This document shows positions 43,054 through 55,586 of a stretch of DNA of 64,000 bases, one piece after another; positions within the stretch are counted from its first letter, which is position 1, and each line of letters starts with the position of its first letter. The translations under genes were made by a program, and so were the position numbers. The notes under the pieces were generated by a model, which saw nothing but the letters and a program-made list of their open reading frames with translations, was not told the origin of the DNA and ran no database searches. The stretch lies in the NCBI GenBank assembly GCA_021234155.1, contig JAJEKV010000017.1:3036885-3100884 (forward strand), given 5' to 3'. Source of the DNA: Isoetes taiwanensis (taxonomy: Eukaryota; Streptophyta; Lycopodiopsida; Isoetales; Isoetaceae).

Positions 43054-44754
43054 CATAGTTACCAAATACGGATACGAAATACGATACGGCGTGCCAAAAA
43101 AAAAAACAACTACAAAATACAAAATACGGATACGAAAAATACGGCAAAGTACTCAAAACGAACAGAACTGTGCTTCTAAGAATGAACAACATATTTTGTA
43201 CGTGAGATTCCAAATATATTATAGATTAGGCTTTAAAACATATAGAAATGTTCAAATAAAACACAAGTTTAAGTTATATGAAAATATCATAGAATATAGT
43301 TTTAAAAGATACCTCTGCTGAAATTGTTATAAGAACATGTGGAAAAGTATGTGAAGGGTTAGGGCTGGAGCAACAGCTAATGTCAGGAATTTTAGCGGAG
43401 CTTGAGGAGGTTTGGCAAGAAAGTCTATTGGAGCTAAAACCTGAGTAGAATTGTGTGCTTGTAATGAGCACACAAAAGCACAGCATATGGGTTGTGTAGA
43501 GCAGTATCAAAAGCAAGATATGGTAGAATTTAACACACACCAACAGAATTTTTGTCGGTTTATGCAAGGAAATGGAAATTTGAGGCCCGAATATCCCCAG
43601 CAACAAGAGGGTTGTTCTTATCAGGCAAGCAACTAATTACAAAGCTGCACCTATGCAGAGCAATGTTAGAACGAAAATATGGTAGAACATGATCCAAAAC
43701 AAAGTATGGTAGAATTTGGTCCAAACCAACAAAACCTTGATGGGTATATGCAAGGAAATGAAGATTTGGGACCGCAGTATCTCCAGCAACAAGAGGGTTC
43801 TTATCAGTCTGGAGATTTGCAAGCCCAACCAGGGGATGACTCTAGCACAACGGCTATAAGGGGTCGTAATATGGGCTACACAGAGCAGTGTCAGAATGAA
43901 AATATGGTAGAATTTGATCCCAACCAACAAAATCTTCATGGATATTTACAAGGAAATGGGGATTTTCAACCCTTGTATCTCCAGCAGCAAGATGGCTCCG
44001 GCATAACGAGTGACCACGAATTACAGAGAGATGGAGATTTGCAAACTCGGTCTCACCAAGGTATGATGGTTAATCAAGGTATGATGATTATCATGCTCCA
44101 ACAGGCTATGTGTGCAGGATGGCGGTCAAAAGCAGTGAGATATGAGTCATGTGCAGTTGCCGAAACTGTTTATCTTCACCCTTCTTCTTCAGTTCATAAA
44201 ACTGCCCCAGATTATCTTGTTTACAATGAGCTTCTTACAACCTCCAAGCCTTACCTTTTTGCCCTTATAGTGGAACTGTAAAAAACAGTGAAACTAAGAA
44301 TCCATTGAAACTTAAAAAACTGAAACTCAGTGACTGATTTGGATTCCAAATACGACCTCTTTTATTCTGAGTATTCTCTGATACGCTCAAATCCGACCTC
44401 TCAGGACTCAAATCCGACCTTAAATCCGACCTCTCAGCTCAGGGCTCTGGCTGGTCGTGAATGCTCAGAGAAGAACTTTAGCTTGCACTAAATATTGTCG
44501 CACTATCAGCCGCACTAGAAATCAGACGCCGCAATCGCTCCATCCCATGGTTCTTCGGTCTGTGTTATTAGCAGGTCAGGTGATTTAAGTCAAAACGGCG
44601 TTAAAAAACGGTTGATACGGCGTATTTCAAAAAAACATCGGCGTATTTGGCTTACGTTTTTGCAAGGTACCGTTGTCCGTATTTTATACGATTTTTTTTC
44701 AAAATCCATATTTTCTGTATTATACGTAAAATACGGCCGTTTTTGGTAACTATG
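43054..44754 (+). mobile_element. TIR element in integrase, copy 2
   Basis: Same termini (CATAGTTACC/GGTAACTATG), same flanks and same site as 15913-17612, so it is the duplicated version of one insertion event. It carries the TFIIA-like fragment (about 43293-43499) and the Gln-rich ORF (43451-44281, stops at 43634 and nearby). Confidence 0.8.
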
Positions 44755-45487
44755 GTTAATTGGCTACCGCTGGCAAAATTTGCTTACAATAATTCTGTCC
44801 ATGCCTCCACAGGCCAGACTCCGTTCTTTATTAATTTCGGCATGCATCCCCGTTGGTCTTTCACTGCTCCTGGATATGACTCAGTCAATCCCAGTGCCGA
44901 AGACAGGCTCGAGAGGCTCCGCATGCTCCAGGATGATCTTCAGCACCATCTCCTACAGGCTCAAGCACGTTATCGTTATCATGCAGATCAGCATCGTTAG
45001 GACGCTCCTCATTTTGCAGTTGGTGATCTTGTTTGGCTCTTGCGTCGGGATTTGCCGACAGCTCGCCCTTGTAACAAGCTCGACTACCGGCGCTTAGGTC
45101 CCTATCGGATCATTGAACGAGTTTGATGATCCGCTTCGCCTTGAGCTTAGCCATCGGGCTTTGGCTTCACCCAAAGATTCCATGTATCTTTGTTGGAACC
45201 CTATATGGCGAATCCATTACCAGATAGAGTATCTCCACCTCCACCACCAGTCGAGATTGATGATCATGAGGAGTTCAAGGTTCGAGAGATTCTGGACTCC
45301 AAGTTTCTTCGTTGACGATTGTATTACTTTGTCGATTGGGAAGATTACTCGCCAAGTGATAGAACCTGGGAGCCTGCCGAGAATCTGACTAATGCGCCTG
45401 ACAAAATTGTGGAGTTTCACCGATGTTACCCGAACAAGCCAAGTTTGAGTACTCCGGCCCTAGCTCCGAGGACTCGTCGCCGTCGTA
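44755..45487 (+). pseudogene. Chromovirus copy 2 integrase C-terminus and chromodomain
   Basis: W-L-P-L-A-K-F-A-Y-N then, in shifted frames, the chromodomain Y-F-V-D-W-E-D-Y...W-E-P-A-E-N-L. The chromodomain lead-in has a TGA (45313-45315) where copy 1 has CGA. The segment 45110-45180 is scrambled relative to copy 1. Confidence 0.8.
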
Positions 45488-45499
45488 GGAGGGGGATGG

Positions 45500-45984
45500 T
45501 GTGACGACCATACGGATATTCGTATCATACGATCATTATACTCGTATGTACAAAAGATGGTCGTCACACAGATGCAAAAAGGTAGTTGCACAAGACAGGG
45601 TTTGAACTCTTGCGAGTCACACACCCTTGCCAAGTGTGCTACCAATATTTGTTAAAGACATTCCTTCACGTCTTTCTCATATGTGGGACTATCTCTAGGA
45701 AGTTCTAGAATATTCTAGAACCTAAATGCATGCACGACACTTGGCACGATCTCATCCATTGGAGTGGCGCGATCCTGACCGTCGGCTTAGATATATAAGG
45801 AGGCACCTCCTTCTTGTCGAACCATTCCGGTTCAACGCCAGTCTTGAGCCTTCTAGGCATCTGTCTCGTGTTCCTGCTTGCCTTCGGGCCATTGTATTCT
45901 TGATTCCTGTTCATATATCAGATTCTTTGCCGATCTTGGCGTATTTCTTCCGTATTTTCCTTGTTTTCGAGTAGGTTCATGACA
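45500..45984 (+). repeat. 3' LTR of chromovirus copy 2 (internally deleted)
   Basis: Begins TGTGACGACC after AGGAGGGGGATGG, TATA box at 45792-45798, ends ...TTCATGACA. It lacks the central 200 bp of copy 1 and part of the tRNA-like relic (near 45605). Confidence 0.75.
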
Positions 45985-48900
45985 ATTGTCTTGCATCGCA
46001 TAGAGTGCCTTCCAACTAGTTGTGGCTCGTAATTGAATCGAATTGTCCTAGTTCATGGCAGACGAGAACTCCACCCCCAAATATTTGTAAGTAGGTACTA
46101 CTTCGACATTTTGGTCACGATAAGTGAGGGTTGGGGCCCTTGGTTGGCGTGCAGACGATATGAGGACCACCTTGGTCTTGACCAAGTTGAGCGCATGTCA
46201 GTCACCTGGCAAAATATGTTCAGGGCATCGAGATGGCATTGCATATCTGCCTGAATATGAGCCAGGAAGTCCACATCATCAACATAGATCAATTGCCTGG
46301 CGATCTGGTGTAGTAGTTGAGCTTTATTGCCTCCATTGTCAGTAAGCCATCTCTCTAACTGATCAATGTATAGGTCAAACAATGTGGGAGAGAGAGGGCA
46401 TCCCTGGTGGACTCCGATACTGCTCTCGAATGATTGGCCTACTGGTTGCAGCTGGCATAAAGCATGTCTCATATAACCTATAAATCGCGTTCTGCAGTTC
46501 CGCAGAGACCACTAGCTGTTGCAATCTTGTCCACAGCTTTTCCCAAGGCACAGTGTCAAAAGCCTTGGCGAAGTCAACGAAGCAGTACAAGTCTTGCCAA
46601 CGGTCCTTGCAGCGTGAAGATGTGATCAATGGTTGAGTGCCTCAGCCTGAATCCTATCTGCGTGAGTGCCCGTACTTCTGCCGCCTCTGCCTATCTTGTC
46701 AACTGCTCGAGTATCCTGGTGAGGAGCTTTGCAAACATTGAGCTAATCATGATGATTTAGTAATTGGCTGGGCAGTGTGGGTCTCCTACCTTGTAGATTG
46801 GGACAATCCTACTAGTGGTCCACTGCCGGGGGAAACCTTCCCGCAATGCCCTGTTGAACATGGCGGTTAGTACTGTTGCTATGGATGGTCCCACCCACTT
46901 GAGTAACTTCGTCTGCATGCCATCCAGGTCTGGCGCTTTTCCATTGGCTAGATGTTATAGCCCCTGCTCAGGGATGATACTTCATGTGGGCAACACTGGC
47001 CTCCTAAGCACTCTTTGCCAGAAGGTCTTGGGATGACATTTCAGGAGGAAGAATATTTCACGTTGATGGGCCGCAATGTACCTCACCTTCCTAACCTTAA
47101 GGAAAGTGTGGTATTGCCTAACCGCGTCCGGATGTAGAGAGTGGTTCAGACTTGGCGGAGCCGTGTTTGTATTCCTTGCACTCAAAGATCAAACCACCGC
47201 TATGCGGTAAGGTCGTGGCTCTCGAGGTTCGGTTTGGGGGAGGGCTTCTCCCAAAACATCTGGCTTTTGTGCATCCCTGACTGTGACGATGACCACCCCG
47301 GGGCGGTCAGAGTGCTGGGTTCTATGGTGGCTTGCCCTAACAATATGTACGGGCATGTGGAATGTCATCTGGCCCAGAATCTGTGTCTGGAGCCAGTTGA
47401 TGAGGTGCTCTCCTGCCTCTTCTGCCAGGCCACGCACCATCACATTGTGGTTCATGCATCTCTACTCCTGGATCTCTGAGATGGCCAAATGTGATTCTGT
47501 GAACTATGCTCCTTCTACTTGAAATCTTATGATACTAGTTTAAGAGAAGTCTTAAACGTCAGCAGTCCGTATTTAATATGGAGTTGTAGCCTCTACTTAC
47601 TCCCTTGTGGGAATGAGCTTATGCTTGTTCTCTTGGATGGCTCGTGAGTGCTGGTGAGGTAGGCTAATGGTATTGGTATGGGACAATACCATATGCTTGC
47701 CGACAGCCCAGTGAAAGCAGAGTATCCATTGTGGAGCGATGCAAGTGCTACCCAAGGGAGTTTTATGTAGGGCATGATATTAGATGCGCGTGGCTTGTCT
47801 AGATAAGAACGAGAGGTGCTTGTGAGGTAAAGCTTGTCGCTGATATGGGACAGTGGCATGCGGAACCAACAGTCGAGTAGCCTGCGTCCTTATAATGCCT
47901 GCAGTTTCTCCCTGACACTGGATCCACCAGCGCGGGGGTTCTAGACGACGTACTGTATAGATATGGCGCGGTGTATCTGCTTGGCAGATGCTATGGTGCG
48001 TGCGGTGGATTCCATATGTGTGTTCTTGCAGTCCGTCAGTCGTTGCTTCATGTTGACATTACCAAATAACTACTAACATGTGGAAGCTTGTGCAGGCTGT
48101 TTGATAGCTGGTGGAGCTTACATGTGCATTTAGTTATCTAGTATTGTCATCTTGTTATCTGTATACGTGGTTTTCATGTATATAGCCTCGTGGGAGGCAG
48201 TACTTGTTCTGTGTACTCTGATGGTTGGATGTAAATACAAATCGGAATTTTTGGTACTAAAATTTTGGTTCGTAACAGTGCCTTGTCTGCCATCGGGCTT
48301 GAACAACAATAAACCTCCTCCTGCATTGATCTTGTTGACTGGGCCTTCGCTTGTGCCTCTTTCCTCATGGAAGTGGCATCTTCCTTATCCTTGCCATCTG
48401 GTCGAGGTTGTTTTCGTGGCGGTCCATTCGCTTGGTCCCCGGGCGGGCTCATCATGGCCGAGACTGGCAATTTGGGGGCGTGCCTAGGCAGCATGGGACT
48501 GGGTCTAGGTTGTGGCTTGAGGGATGTCTCCATCCAAGTGGGGGTCTGGGTAGGGGGGTACGCAAATGCCCATGGTTGCTTGGAGTTCAAAAGTTCAAAA
48601 GGCTAATTACAAATGCACAAAGAGTACTTAGGAATTTAAAGAATAAAAGCAAAGCATAAACAATGCCCACCCCTAGTGGTTGGCATGGGGGGTTTGGGGG
48701 GGTTCAATTCCGACTATTGTCGAAATTCTTTTGGAATGGGAAGGATTTGGTAGGCGGGCTATCTATGGTTGATGCAGCAAGCTCTTGGCTCTGAGCTTAG
48801 GGTGAGATTGTGGTGCATTTTCACGATATGAGAGTGCACACAATGAAATGCCCGGTCAGAGTCGCCTTTGACCAAAACTCTAGAGCGAGAGTATAGCTAA

Positions 48901-49428
48901 AAGGCCCTGCATACAGACGAAGGCCTTGAAACAACTGGAGACAAGAATCGAGAGCAACAGGACCCGAATTGCGAGCGTGACAGAAGAGATCCAGTCCTCG
49001 GCAATCCATGTTCTCAGAAGACAATTGGCAGCAGAGAAGCAGCAATTGTAGAGATGGAGACCCCCCCACAACAATTAGAAGACGACATCCATTTGGCACA
49101 CTTTGAAAGGCAACAGGAGAAGCAGGATCTTGCAGACCTGCGAGCTCGCGTGGACTCTCTCTCCACCACCATAGAAACCATGATACGGGATAGGCAGCAT
49201 GCTGAGCAGGAGGGAATGGCAACCGTCTCCCGCCTCCAGTCAGAAGTCGAGGAGGCCGCCACCACGGTGCGAAGCGTCCGGACTGCCTTTGAAGTGAGCA
49301 AGTTCGAGATGAGAACACTTCAGAGTAAGTTCAAGACACGGGACTAAGAGTTGCAGGAGCTCCAGACAACCGTCACGTCGCAAGACAAGGGCCTCCATGC
49401 ATAAGCCCATGAACAATTGCGACAATGC
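45985..49428 (-). pseudogene. LINE copy 2, rearranged as in copy 1
   Basis: RT motif A V-D-F-A-K-A-F-D-T-V (46530-46590), F-E-S-S-I-G-V-H-Q-G-C-P-L-S-P-T-L-F motif B (46375-46440) and Y-V-D-D-V-D-F motif C (46272-46292) are better preserved than in copy 1. The unclassified insert is at 47519-48286, the ORF1 N-terminus on the minus strand to 48645, and the inverted coiled-coil segment at 48905-49428 on the plus strand (K-Q-D-L-A-D-L-R-A-R-V-D-S-L). Confidence 0.75.
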
Positions 49429-50354
49429 GGAATTCTTTTGCTTGCAGAAGCTGTGAAGAGCTTTATAGAAAATTCTTGCTTTTTTAGAAGCTGTGAAGAG
49501 CTTTGTTTTTGTTTTAAATGCAGCTCTCCATGTGATTTGAAAATATTATTACACTTAGAGATTCAGGTCAAGCTGTCGCTGAAGTAGCAGGACATGTTTA
49601 TCCCCTTTTAAGCGGTATTCTTGTTGCTAAAGTATTTAAGTGGCATGGCTTAGTAGGAACTGCCAGTCTCTCACACTTTACAGACACATGGTTAGAAGTG
49701 GGCTCAATGTTTTTTTATTTGGTGTTTTGGATCAGTTTCTCAATTGGATCAATTGGAGGGAGGAAATTTGCAAGAAAAACTTGAATATAATCTGATTCAA
49801 AGCCAAGGCAAATCTGCCCTTGATCCTTAGCATTAAAAAGAAATAACCATGGGCCCTTCAAGGAGAATGTCTAGCTCGTCTAAATCATAAATTTTATATT
49901 AAGAACATGCATCGCTCAAATCCTATATGTTTCACGAATGCTTTGTTGCTTTAGCAAACTGCACAGGATCTTAAACAAAAGCATCTTTGTCTATACAACT
50001 ATTAGAAAGCAAGGACAAGGACAACTGTGAAAGCAAGAGTGGCAAACATTAATTCACTAAATGCAGTTGACTATCATGATGGATTCAAAGGGCCGTTGAC
50101 TATCCTCTAGCCTAAAATATTTTTGATCCATTGGCTCTATTTATTGATAGTGCCATTGTTGCACTTTGCTACCATAAGATAATCCATGCATAAACGACCA
50201 GATCTAGAGCAGGAGTTTATCACGATTGGTTATCACAATAATCTAACTAAATTCTATCTAAAATTGTCAATAGTCGAATCTTTATGATCTAACTAAATTC
50301 TATCTAAAATTGTCAATGGTCGAATCTTTATGATCTTTGAGACCCATGAAACTT
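49429..50354. other. Intergenic with a small tandem duplication
   Basis: AGAAGCTGTGAAGAGCTTT is repeated at about 49446 and 49487. A roughly 50-bp unit (ATGATCTAACTAAATTC...) is tandemly duplicated at 50235-50335. No gene was found. Confidence 0.55.
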
Positions 50355-50780
50355 TCTAGTGTGGAAACCCTTCCTATTTTCCCCCGTTTGTGGAAACCCT
50401 TCATATTTTCCCATGACATTGAAAAATAGGAAGGGTTTCCATATAAATTAAATTTTGAATTCTCGGGTGACGTGCATATTTATAAGCGTGCCCCATTAAT
50501 GGGCGGCGTCCATCTTGAAAAGCGTGGTCCATAAAGATCATCCCGTGTGAATATTATAAATTAAAAAAAAAAGGGTGAAATCCCTTTCCATTTTCTATGG
50601 AAACCCTTCCGATTTTCAAAATGGGAAACCCTTCCCATTTTCAATGGAAACTCTTCCTAATTTCCATGAGCCGAAGGGTCTCCATGGAAATTTGGAAGGG
50701 TTTCCATGGTTTTAATGAAAAGGGTTTCCATGGAAATTTGGAACGATTTCAATGGTAAAATAGGAAGGGTTTCATGGGAG
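50355..50780. repeat. GGAAACCCTTCC-type direct and inverted repeats
   Basis: About ten occurrences of GGAAACCCTTCC(T/C)ATTTTC and its complement GGAAGGGTTTCCAT in mixed orientation, able to form multiple hairpins. No coding content. Confidence 0.75.
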
Positions 50781-50867
50781 GCCAACCCAAATCCGCGTAC
50801 ATAAAACCATCGTGTTTGTGCCTATAAAATATAAAATACGGGCCAGTACGATGTTATTAGCGGCGTT

Positions 50868-51248
50868 CATTGAAATGGACGGTTGAGATTGCATCGTAGC
50901 CTGTAAACCTGAGAACCAGGGCTTTAAGGTGGGACAGATGCTATAAGACCCGGTATTTCCAACACACACAGCAAATTTAATGACAATGGGACATGCCATG
51001 AACTTGACAATGCCAGAAAGTAAGGCAGTTGATATTTCGATATTGCTAAAAGTAAGGCAGTTGATTCCTTGTTGTCTCATTTCTATCTGTAAGTAGTTAC
51101 AAAAAAAAGTCCACAACCAGCTCAGTCAGAATTCGTGGATTTGCTTAAATCAGGAGTTTGTGTATTGACTGAAAGACAGTGACTGATATCGAGTGTGACA
51201 GTGAACTGATATCGAGTGAGAAGTTGTCATTGTACTTTATTTTACTTA
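50868..51248. repeat. Dirigent block C, distal upstream part
   Basis: Inverted mosaic of 39600-39765, 39055-39095 and 37341-37524. It shows the pre-insertion state for both the 37525-39056 TIR element and the 39097-39603 insertion, and ends at the Helitron junction. Confidence 0.8.
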
Positions 51249-53730
51249 CTAGTAACGGTGCCCAGCGTTGCTGGGCATTCGTTACAAACACAATATAGGC
51301 TCTTTTTGTTCTTTCTTGCTAAAGAAGAATGTTTGCAAAGGCGGATGCACATGGATATTTTGGGCAAGTCAAATAGCCTTTTTTTTTATTAATAAGAAAA
51401 ATGGCCTCCAGCAAGGCTTGCATCGCAGGGTGAATTTTTGTAGTCAGGCATCTAGACACCTACATCTATGATTTCTTCATCTCATACACCCCTAAAAGTG
51501 AGTTATATGCTCAGTTTACCCCTAAAAGTGAGAGTTACATGCTCTGTTTAAGGTGTACACAAAATGTTTCAGTGGAGGTGACAACAGATGTGACAAAATT
51601 GTGGGTCTTTGAACTCACTATTGCCACCACAATTTGGTGACATACATAGCAGGAATATAACCAACAATTACTTAGCTGCCCTTATTGTTGTTCTGTATTG
51701 TTTGGAGTATTGTAAAAATCATATGCTAACTTGCTTGTTAAGTTAAATGCAGAGATTATATATGCAAGAAAAGACATGCCAAGAGAATATTGTGGCAGGA
51801 GCTGCAAAGTGCAATATTAGAAGGAATATTCAAGAGAGACAGCCAGCCTTTGATTTGTAGACCATTACAAAATGCTCATTTGCAGCTGCAATGTTGGAAG
51901 ATATTGCCTATCAGAGTTTGACTTTAAGCCACTTATAGTTGCATGTTCAAATTTAAAACATTAACACTGCACTGCATGCTTCTTTGGAACTTAGAGAGAG
52001 ATAAAAACAGTTCCCAAAATATCTCTTGACCATTGGGGTATTCTCAAGAAGATCGGGCAACCAAACAACAAAGATAGATGCTTTTAATCAATAGCATATT
52101 GAACTCGTGGCTCTCATCAAAAAGCACAATATTTACATAAAATACCATTTCCACAATAGTATAACTTCGAAACTTGGTTCCACGTAAGCTTGGCCTTAGA
52201 AAGGCACGTTATGAAATGAGTGCCTCTATAGAGTACTAAAATTTGAGATGCCGCAAGTCAATAATTTTATAGTATCATCTTCCATTACTTGTCCATTGCA
52301 ACTCCAAACCCAATTTACTGGTAAAAGAACATATTACAACAGAGATTGCTAAATATCATGGCTCTACCTCATAACTAACTTGATAAAAATAATATATTTA
52401 GCTCAAAGCCTTGTCATTTACTTTGAAAACGTGCAACAAGAATTAAGTTGTATAACAGTACATCCTTCAGGTTTTATGTGGGCGTGCGATGAAATGAAAA
52501 CTACGTAAAGAATTAAGTTGTACAAACTGTACATTCTTCAGGTTTCATGTGGCATGAGCACTTAAAAATTCAGCTATCACCGATCCGAAAACCAGGGGAG
52601 ATTTGCTTAATGCAGAGATAAAAAATAAGGCTAGGACAACCATGCAAGGACCTTTGTCATAGCATCTGTACTCATTCAAATCTATAAGCATGTAAAATCT
52701 ATAACTGAATGTATAGCTATTGCATACTAAAACAGTCTCTATTTTACCAAAAGGTGGTGGCATTGTTATTCATTAATTACCTCGTATTAGAATGTCATAT
52801 ATTCAAAGGCTGGTTTTTCAGCACTACTCCTACAAAATAAAGAAATGATAGGCTCAGATAAAGAAATTTAAGCTAAAAGGAAATGCAAAGATTTATGCTA
52901 GATATGCTTCCTTCAACTGGGATATTAACTATGCTATTAAGAGCCAAGTGCCATACCTCTAGCATATCTCGAAAACTTGCCCATCTGACACATTGTCCAT
53001 GTTGATGGCGCAAAGTACCATCGACTCTGCCTGCAAGCAAAATCAAAATAAGGGTCAACTTAATGGAAAAGTGATCTGGAAAGCTTGCAAAGATCCGCTA
53101 TTACAGTCCGTTTCAAGCCCAAAGAGGCAAAATTTATACCTGTAACAGAACTTGCATGGCACTGGGACGGAATGCATCTGTAGTCAGATTATTATTGGCC
53201 AACATCAATTGCCAGGGCAACCATAACCAGAGTTTCAACCATCAACATCCTTTTGCTGGCAACACAATGACATCCTTTTGCATCTCCTTGCTTCGAAGCC
53301 CTAAAATTACCTTTTTTTCATAAACCATTCAATTTTCTTAGCTCCTTTCATAAACCATTCGACTAAAAAAGCATGTTAATATTTCTTAGCTTACCTTAGC
53401 AAGGGTGGCGCTTTCTCAATTCTCATTAAAACTAGAAGAAGACCAAAATAAAAAAGTCAGGCTTAATTCAAAATATAAAGATAATGAGGAGACCAAAATA
53501 TATATAAAAGTTCTAAAATGTAACTTTTATTGAGCTTACGGTACCGAAGAAGACCGGTACTTTTTTGGTTTAGTCGGGAAATATATGCTCCACGAAGAAG
53601 ACCGAGGTTTAGTCGAAATATATGCTCCATAATAATCGGGTTAATCTTAACCGTCTAGTCAAACAAATCTGGGCCGTCGAAAGTTTTAGGGTTTTATGCA
53701 CGACATACACTAAAACTTTATAATAAAGGA
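51249..53730 (-). mobile_element. Complete non-autonomous Helitron (2,482 bp)
   Basis: Minus-strand 5' end TCCTTTATTATAAAG at 53730, preceded by A. The 3' end is hairpin GCCCAGCAACGCTGGGC (51260-51276), 11 nt, CTAG (51249-51252), followed by T. Block B has the empty site A37340|T37341, with matching flanks (TTTTGCAA... on one side, TAAGTAAAATAAAG on the other). No Rep/helicase coding. The interior contains exon-like sequence, consistent with Helitron gene capture. Confidence 0.88.
52957..53030 (-). pseudogene. Exon-like captured segment in the Helitron
   Basis: On the minus strand an acceptor TTGCTTGCAG (53031-53040) precedes, and a donor GTATGG (52951-52956) follows, a 74-nt segment. A second exon-like segment ends at 53140 with ACAG|GTATAA, giving a 109-nt intron. 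The joined frame could read ...H-A-S-S-V-T-G-R-V-D-G-T-L-R-H-Q-H-G-Q, but the phase is not certain and the gene is not recognised. Confidence 0.35.
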
Positions 53731-54362
53731 TTATTGCAAAACTTCACAGGATGATGAACAGCGCAGGAAGCAAAAACGCATTCTTGGGTGCTGAAAAATT
53801 AGTCTAAACAGACTTATAAAGAAGGAATTATTGCCGGGTTTAATCAGAAGACAAAGAACTCCGGAGTTAAAAAAAAGAAGGTTAAGTCCCCGAAAAACAC
53901 GTGTATTTTTTGTGGTTCACCGAATAAACTGTGGTCAAAGGTTCTCAAACACGACAACCACCTCAACGTAACGTGGCTGATATCATAAATGTGACGTTTT
54001 TTGTGATATCATAAATGTGATATCACAAACGAGAGCCCAGCTAATTACATGGTGTGCGTTTCTTCTTTTTTAATCATAATATTTACTTCACATTTCATTC
54101 GTGTCTGCTACATGAGCAGTGGAATGAATGGTAAATGATATTGTATTCTCTGACTCGCCAACCAATGCAGGCGCATAAGCCTATAATGTTAGTTGAAAAT
54201 GGAAAGCTCTAGGAATGCATGCACTTGAAAGTTGTATTTTCTGCCTATTATTTTTTTCTGGTAAAGAGAAGCATTCTCACTGGTGCTTCACAATTCTACT
54301 AAACAGATTATATAAGGAGAGGATGCATTGCAGGGTTCAGTGAGAAGGCAAAGAGGTAAGTT
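53731..54362 (+). other. Upstream region of dirigent paralogue C
   Basis: Inverted counterpart of 36977-37340. It contains a self-complementary GTGATATCATAAATGTGATATCAC (about 54000-54050) not present in block B, and the TATA box TTATATAA at 54308-54315. Confidence 0.65.
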
Positions 54363-54840
54363 ATGGAGATGAAGAGAGGATACCTTCAGATTATGCTATT
54401 AACAGTAAGCATGATAAGCATTTCAGGGGCTAAAGGGGTTCACAAAAGTGTGGTAATGTATTATCACACAGACTCAAATTCTGTAGTATCAGCAGGGCCA
54501 AATGGAAATGCCAGCAACATTGGGTTTGGAAGTGTGTTTATGATTGACAACTACTTGACTGCGGCGCCGGATCTGAATTCCAGCTCAAAAAGGGCTGGTG
54601 ATGCTGGCAACTGGAAATGCCACTGCTACATCTCCCAGCCTCATGATCTTTGATGCAGTGCTGCATTCTGGAAGCAGCATCCACTTTGAAGGCCTTTTTG
54701 TGCCCTACAAAACCTCTGAACTTAATATCTATGGTGGCACTGGAGAATTTCGCCTCGCCCGCGGGTTTGCTTCTTTCTACCCTGTCAATCCTGAGGTTTA
54801 TGCCTCCCCTAGAGCTATCAACTGTACTTTCCTTGCTTGA
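54363..54840 (+). pseudogene. Dirigent paralogue C (frameshifted)
   Basis: Starts with the same signal peptide and N-terminal half as the 36-kb gene. Near 54576-54590 it lacks 11 nt net relative to that gene (after P-D-L-N-S). This puts the second half (54598-54840: S-L-M-I-F-D-A-V-L-H-S-G, G-G-T-G-E-F-R-L-A-R-G) in another frame and truncates the product at about 96 residues. It is otherwise well conserved, with promoter and TATA retained, so inactivation is recent or a consensus error. The deleted words are not clearly CAG/CTG. Confidence 0.85.
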
Positions 54841-55581
54841 TCCTCCTCATTTGATTCTTCATAGATAATAAGTTCCTGGATGTATCAGTGCTCCTCCTCA
54901 TCCTTTCCATTTTCCTAAGTTTAAATTTGTCTTCCAGAATTCACTCTACTCATAAATACTTGGCTCACTCCAATTCCTCTCTTTTGTTCGTTTGGAAATG
55001 GACAGTCTTCCAGGAATTCATTTAGCTCTTTACGTTTGTCATGCTTGTTATTGCCCCAACCTATCTACAGAAAAGGGTCGTCTTTGGAACTCAAGAATGA
55101 AATTCAGAATAAAACTTTAATGATAAGTGTAATTTGGACTCCTAACGTCTTACTTGTTGCTTTAGTAATTTCTCTTGTCATTAATGGGGTGTTATTGATA
55201 GGGTTGCTTTCTATTTGTATTGGTGATGAGGAGGTTTCCTCTTGAGAGATGAATGACATATAAGTTAACCCTCGATGCCCACAGGCTTATCTACCATGAT
55301 CATCGAGACGAGAAGGTTTACCTCCCTTAACCTTCTCGTCTCCATGATTATCGAGACGAGACGGTTAACCTCCCTTAACAATTGGTGGAGCGGTTATCAT
55401 CATTGATCTAATAACTTCCCCAATCTCAGCCGTGAACTGATAATCACTCATAAGCGATGATTATCAGTAATAACGGTTGTTGCGATTGGATAATCGCACA
55501 ACACCAGATGTTTAAGAATGTTTCAATGGATAGAATAGAATAGAATAGAATTGTTTTTATCGTCCACGGACACCAATCGGT
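54841..55581 (+). repeat. Dirigent block C downstream region
   Basis: Counterpart of 36166-36451 and 24040-24470. It includes the tandem inverted GAGACGAGAAGG/CCTTCTCGTCTC words at 55300-55390 and a short (TAGAA)n run at 55540. A small ORF at 55036-55245 has a hydrophobic helix (L-L-V-A-L-V-I-S-L-V-I-N-G-V-L-L-I-G) that recurs in the other blocks. It might be a micro-ORF but is more likely 3' untranslated sequence. Confidence 0.6.
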
Positions 55582-55586
55582 CTATG

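Larger units (their letters stand above)
40706..45984 (+). mobile_element. Chromovirus copy 2 (truncated at linker)
   Basis: Begins inside the Pro-rich linker and carries RT, RNase H, a deleted integrase, the nested TIR element, the chromodomain and the 3' LTR (TGTGACGACC at 45500 to about 45984). RT and RNase H motifs are present but broken into many frames in 41240-42415. Confidence 0.85.
40706..49428 (+). repeat. 9-kb duplicated segment, copy 2
   Basis: Direct repeat of 13365-22467, 26 kb away. Main structural differences: about 200 bp of integrase missing (after 42881; copy 1 15541-15742) and about 200 bp of LTR missing (at about 45710). In 41240-42415 there is a dense block of differences centred on CAG/CTG, while 42420-45100 is nearly identical to copy 1. 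Confidence 0.9.
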
